Positions 5,924 through 7,705 of a stretch of 7,705 bases of DNA are shown here, piece by piece (position 1 is the stretch's first letter; the number at the start of each line of letters is the position of its first letter). A model generated the notes under the pieces. It was not told the DNA's origin, made no database searches, and was given only the letters and a program-made list of their open reading frames with translations. The DNA is from CAZADA01 sp964636945. GTDB taxonomy: Bacteria; Pseudomonadota; Alphaproteobacteria; Caulobacterales; Maricaulaceae. A program made the position numbers and the translations under genes. The DNA lies in NCBI GenBank assembly GCA_964636945.1, contig CAZWVH010000094.1, positions 1 through 7,705 on the forward strand, read 5' to 3'.

Positions 5924-7705
5924 TTATGGTGCAGGAGCCGGCACAACCAGTGTCCAGCCCTGATACCAGGTGTCGTCCGCATCAGCGACGGCGCCGACAT
6001 AATCGACTTCGTCGAAGAACGAGCCAAGCGTGCTGACGTCGAACGCCGTCACAGCAGCTGCGGCGTCAGGGACATACCCCGTCTCTCCTTCATAGAGCGA
6101 GAACGTTCCGGTCAAACCATTACCGTCGACCGAGTCCGCCGTTCCACCGAAATCGAAATTGGTGAAGCCCGCCAGATTGGTGATGATGTTGGTCAAACCA
6201 CCGTTATCGATCGCGAACTGATCATCGGTGTCTTCCAGGTCATCGTCGTTGTCCAGGAAGTGCGCATCGATCACCAATGGCGTGCCTTCGCCGGACAGAT
6301 CACGGCCAACGCCATCAAAGTTGGCGTAGGTGGCATCAGGCTCTGGGTTCAGTTCAGCGTCGTCAGTGTCGATGTCCAGACCAGCGTCCTGGAAACCAAT
6401 GATGATGCCGTTGACGTAATTACCGGTGGTGCCGCGGCGCAGCACGATGCCGGTGTCGCCATTATCACCGCCGATAAAGGTGAAGTTCGAGATCGAAGGG
6501 TTCGAGCGCGGCAGGCGATCATTGTCGCCTTCCAGGTTGTCGGCCTCGATACCGCGGTCACCCGCATCGTCGGCTTGGTGAACAATGGCGAACTGGACGT
6601 TGCCTGTCCAACCATCGGTCCAGTCAATCGAGTCATCACCAGCGCCGGTGACAACCACGTGCTTAGCACTCACCGAACCGCCGAAGAACTCCACGCCATC
6701 GTCCAGGTTGTTGTGGACTTGAATGAAGTCGACCTCGGTTTGGTCACCCACGCCTTGGAAAGCAATGCCGTTCAACTCGTCGAGGTCGTTGACCCGGAAG
6801 CCAGCGTATTCGACGCGAGTATAGAACAGGTTGCCACTATCGTCGTCAGACGTCAGACCACCAAAGAAGCCAGAACCGCCTTCGCCGTCTTTGACACAGC
6901 TGAGCGTGCCGACATCGGCTTCCGCGCAGGCGTTGATCGGCGCCTGACCGTTGATGACCAAGCCGCCCCACTGACCGCGGTCAGCGAGCGGATCTGCCGT
7001 GCCGTCAGCGCCAGCAAGACTGGTCATGATCACAGGAGCGTTGGCGGTTCCGTTCGAACGGATTTGCGAGCCCCGCGCCACGAACAAGGCGTCGTTGCTG
7101 GTCGAACCAAAAATGGTCACACCTTGGTCGATGGTCAAAGTCGCCGAAGACGCGCCCGCAATTGGGTTGTCCGGATCAGAACCTTGGTCTTCACCGACGA
7201 ACACTGGACCGTTCAGCGCGTAGATCAGCTCATCGCCATCCGTCAAACGCAGATCGGACGTGATGATGCCGTCAAGCTCACAGACGGCCTTGCCCGCAAC
7301 CACTTCACCCGTTGTAACGGTGCCGGCGGGACACTCAGCCTCAGTTTCTGGCAACACGTTGAACGTCCAACCCGACGCCCAGTTGTTGTCCACGGTCTCC
7401 GTTGGAGCGAAAGCGCCGATGTAATCCACTTCGTCAAAAGTGAAGTTGTCACGCGCCGGGATGGTCGTCACGTCAAATGCTGGAACAGCTTGCTCGACAG
7501 GTCCGGGGAACAGGTCATCGACCAGAGTGTTGTCGCCGAAGCTGTCATTGACGCCGCCGAAATTGGTGAAGCCCGCCAGATTGGTGATGATGTTGGTCAA
7601 ACCACCGTTATCGATCGCGAACTGATCATCGGTGTCTTCCAGGTCATCGTCGTTGTCCAGGAAGTGCGCATCGATCACCAATGGCGTGCCTTCGCCGGAC
7701 AGATC
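5924..7705 (-). CDS. Modular acidic beta-helix-type exported protein (5' end outside window)
   Basis: At least 593 residues are visible; the frame is open to the right edge, so the true start and any signal peptide are missing. Residue 1 here is the Leu codon TTG at 7681, which is internal. One complete module (about 117-585) is visible after the tail of an earlier one. It has Cys117 and Cys134, then YALNGPVFVGED (154-165), TLTIDQGVTIFG (181-192) and RGQWGGLVINGQAPIN (235-250). A second Cys pair follows (252, 262), then ELNGIAFQGVG (303-312), EFFGG (331-335), DDSIDWTDGWTG (349-360) and DRGIEADN (375-382). These short repeating Gly/Asn-rich strands resemble exported right-handed beta-helix proteins found with TonB-dependent receptors in marine bacteria. 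Each module ends with FDEVDY and a W...GW motif (82-105, 556-576). The protein is very acidic (runs such as DNDDD), suggesting calcium binding and secretion. It has no enzyme motif that I recognise. It is the upstream partner of the receptor gene. Confidence 0.8.
   Translation of the reverse strand, partial: DLSGEGTPLVIDAHFLDNDDDLEDTDDQFAIDNGGLTNIITNLAGFTNFGGVNDSFGDNTLVDDLFPGPVEQAVPAFDVTTIPARDNFTFDEVDYIGAFAPTETVDNNWASGWTFNVLPETEAECPAGTVTTGEVVAGKAVCELDGIITSDLRLTDGDELIYALNGPVFVGEDQGSDPDNPIAGASSATLTIDQGVTIFGSTSNDALFVARGSQIRSNGTANAPVIMTSLAGADGTADPLADRGQWGGLVINGQAPINACAEADVGTLSCVKDGEGGSGFFGGLTSDDDSGNLFYTRVEYAGFRVNDLDELNGIAFQGVGDQTEVDFIQVHNNLDDGVEFFGGSVSAKHVVVTGAGDDSIDWTDGWTGNVQFAIVHQADDAGDRGIEADNLEGDNDRLPRSNPSISNFTFIGGDNGDTGIVLRRGTTGNYVNGIIIGFQDAGLDIDTDDAELNPEPDATYANFDGVGRDLSGEGTPLVIDAHFLDNDDDLEDTDDQFAIDNGGLTNIITNLAGFTNFDFGGTADSVDGNGLTGTFSLYEGETGYVPDAAAAVTAFDVSTLGSFFDEVDYVGAVADADDTWYQGWTLVVPAPAP
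6154..6301 (-). repeat. 148-bp perfect direct repeat, copy in the C-terminal module
   Basis: Every base matches positions 7558-7705, a shift of exactly 1404 bases (468 codons), so the two copies are in the same reading frame. It encodes DLSGEGTPLVIDAHFLDNDD and onward to TNF. On its low-coordinate side the sequence diverges abruptly (DFGGTADS here against GGVNDSFG in the other copy). Confidence 0.98.
7558..7705 (-). repeat. 148-bp perfect direct repeat, copy at the right edge of the window
   Basis: This is the partner of 6154-6301, identical at all 148 positions and still identical at the last base of the window. The real repeat may therefore be longer. It belongs to the tail of the preceding module of the beta-helix protein. 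Confidence 0.98.

Noticed and set aside
7679..7681. TTG at 7681 as the start codon of the beta-helix gene
   Set aside because: The frame stays open to the window edge, and the same Leu codon is internal in the identical second copy, so this is not a translation start.
6154..7705. Direct repeats as a CRISPR array or insertion-sequence ends
   Set aside because: There are only two copies, they are coding and in frame, 1404 bases apart, with no terminal inverted repeats, no transposase and no regular short spacers.

Overview
The window looks like chromosomal DNA from a Gram-negative alphaproteobacterium, probably an aquatic member of the Caulobacterales/Hyphomonadales type. This is inferred from the moderately high GC, a GspC-type secretion protein with alphaproteobacterial features, and a large TonB-dependent receptor beside a secreted acidic beta-helix protein. 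No rRNA, tRNA, CRISPR array, transposase or phage gene was seen.

Layout. Positions 1-117 hold no gene, only a short palindrome. A minus-strand NAD-dependent epimerase/dehydratase (118-1050) has a strong ribosome binding site, a candidate promoter and an inverted repeat upstream. Next, also on the minus strand, is a GspC-like type II secretion component (1252-2322) with no gspD or other secretion gene beside it. A 235-base divergent spacer separates it from a small plus-strand lipoprotein of unknown function (2558-2959). A convergent spacer (2960-3195) carries a strong minus-strand terminator. Then come two minus-strand genes in one direction: an acidic, exported, beta-helix-type protein (5924-7705, 5' end outside the window) followed by a TonB-dependent receptor (3196-5829). 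They are separated by 94 bases that contain a GC-rich hairpin.

How the parts may work together. The beta-helix protein and the receptor are arranged like an operon that ends at the terminator at 3128-3157. A secreted or surface protein paired with an active outer-membrane importer suggests capture and uptake of a ligand that the sequence does not identify. The GspC gene could relate to export of such a protein, but that is only proximity. The most unusual sequence signal is a perfect 148-base direct repeat inside the beta-helix gene, exactly 468 codons apart and running off the right edge. It shows that the protein is built of at least two modules and that they were recently duplicated or homogenised.
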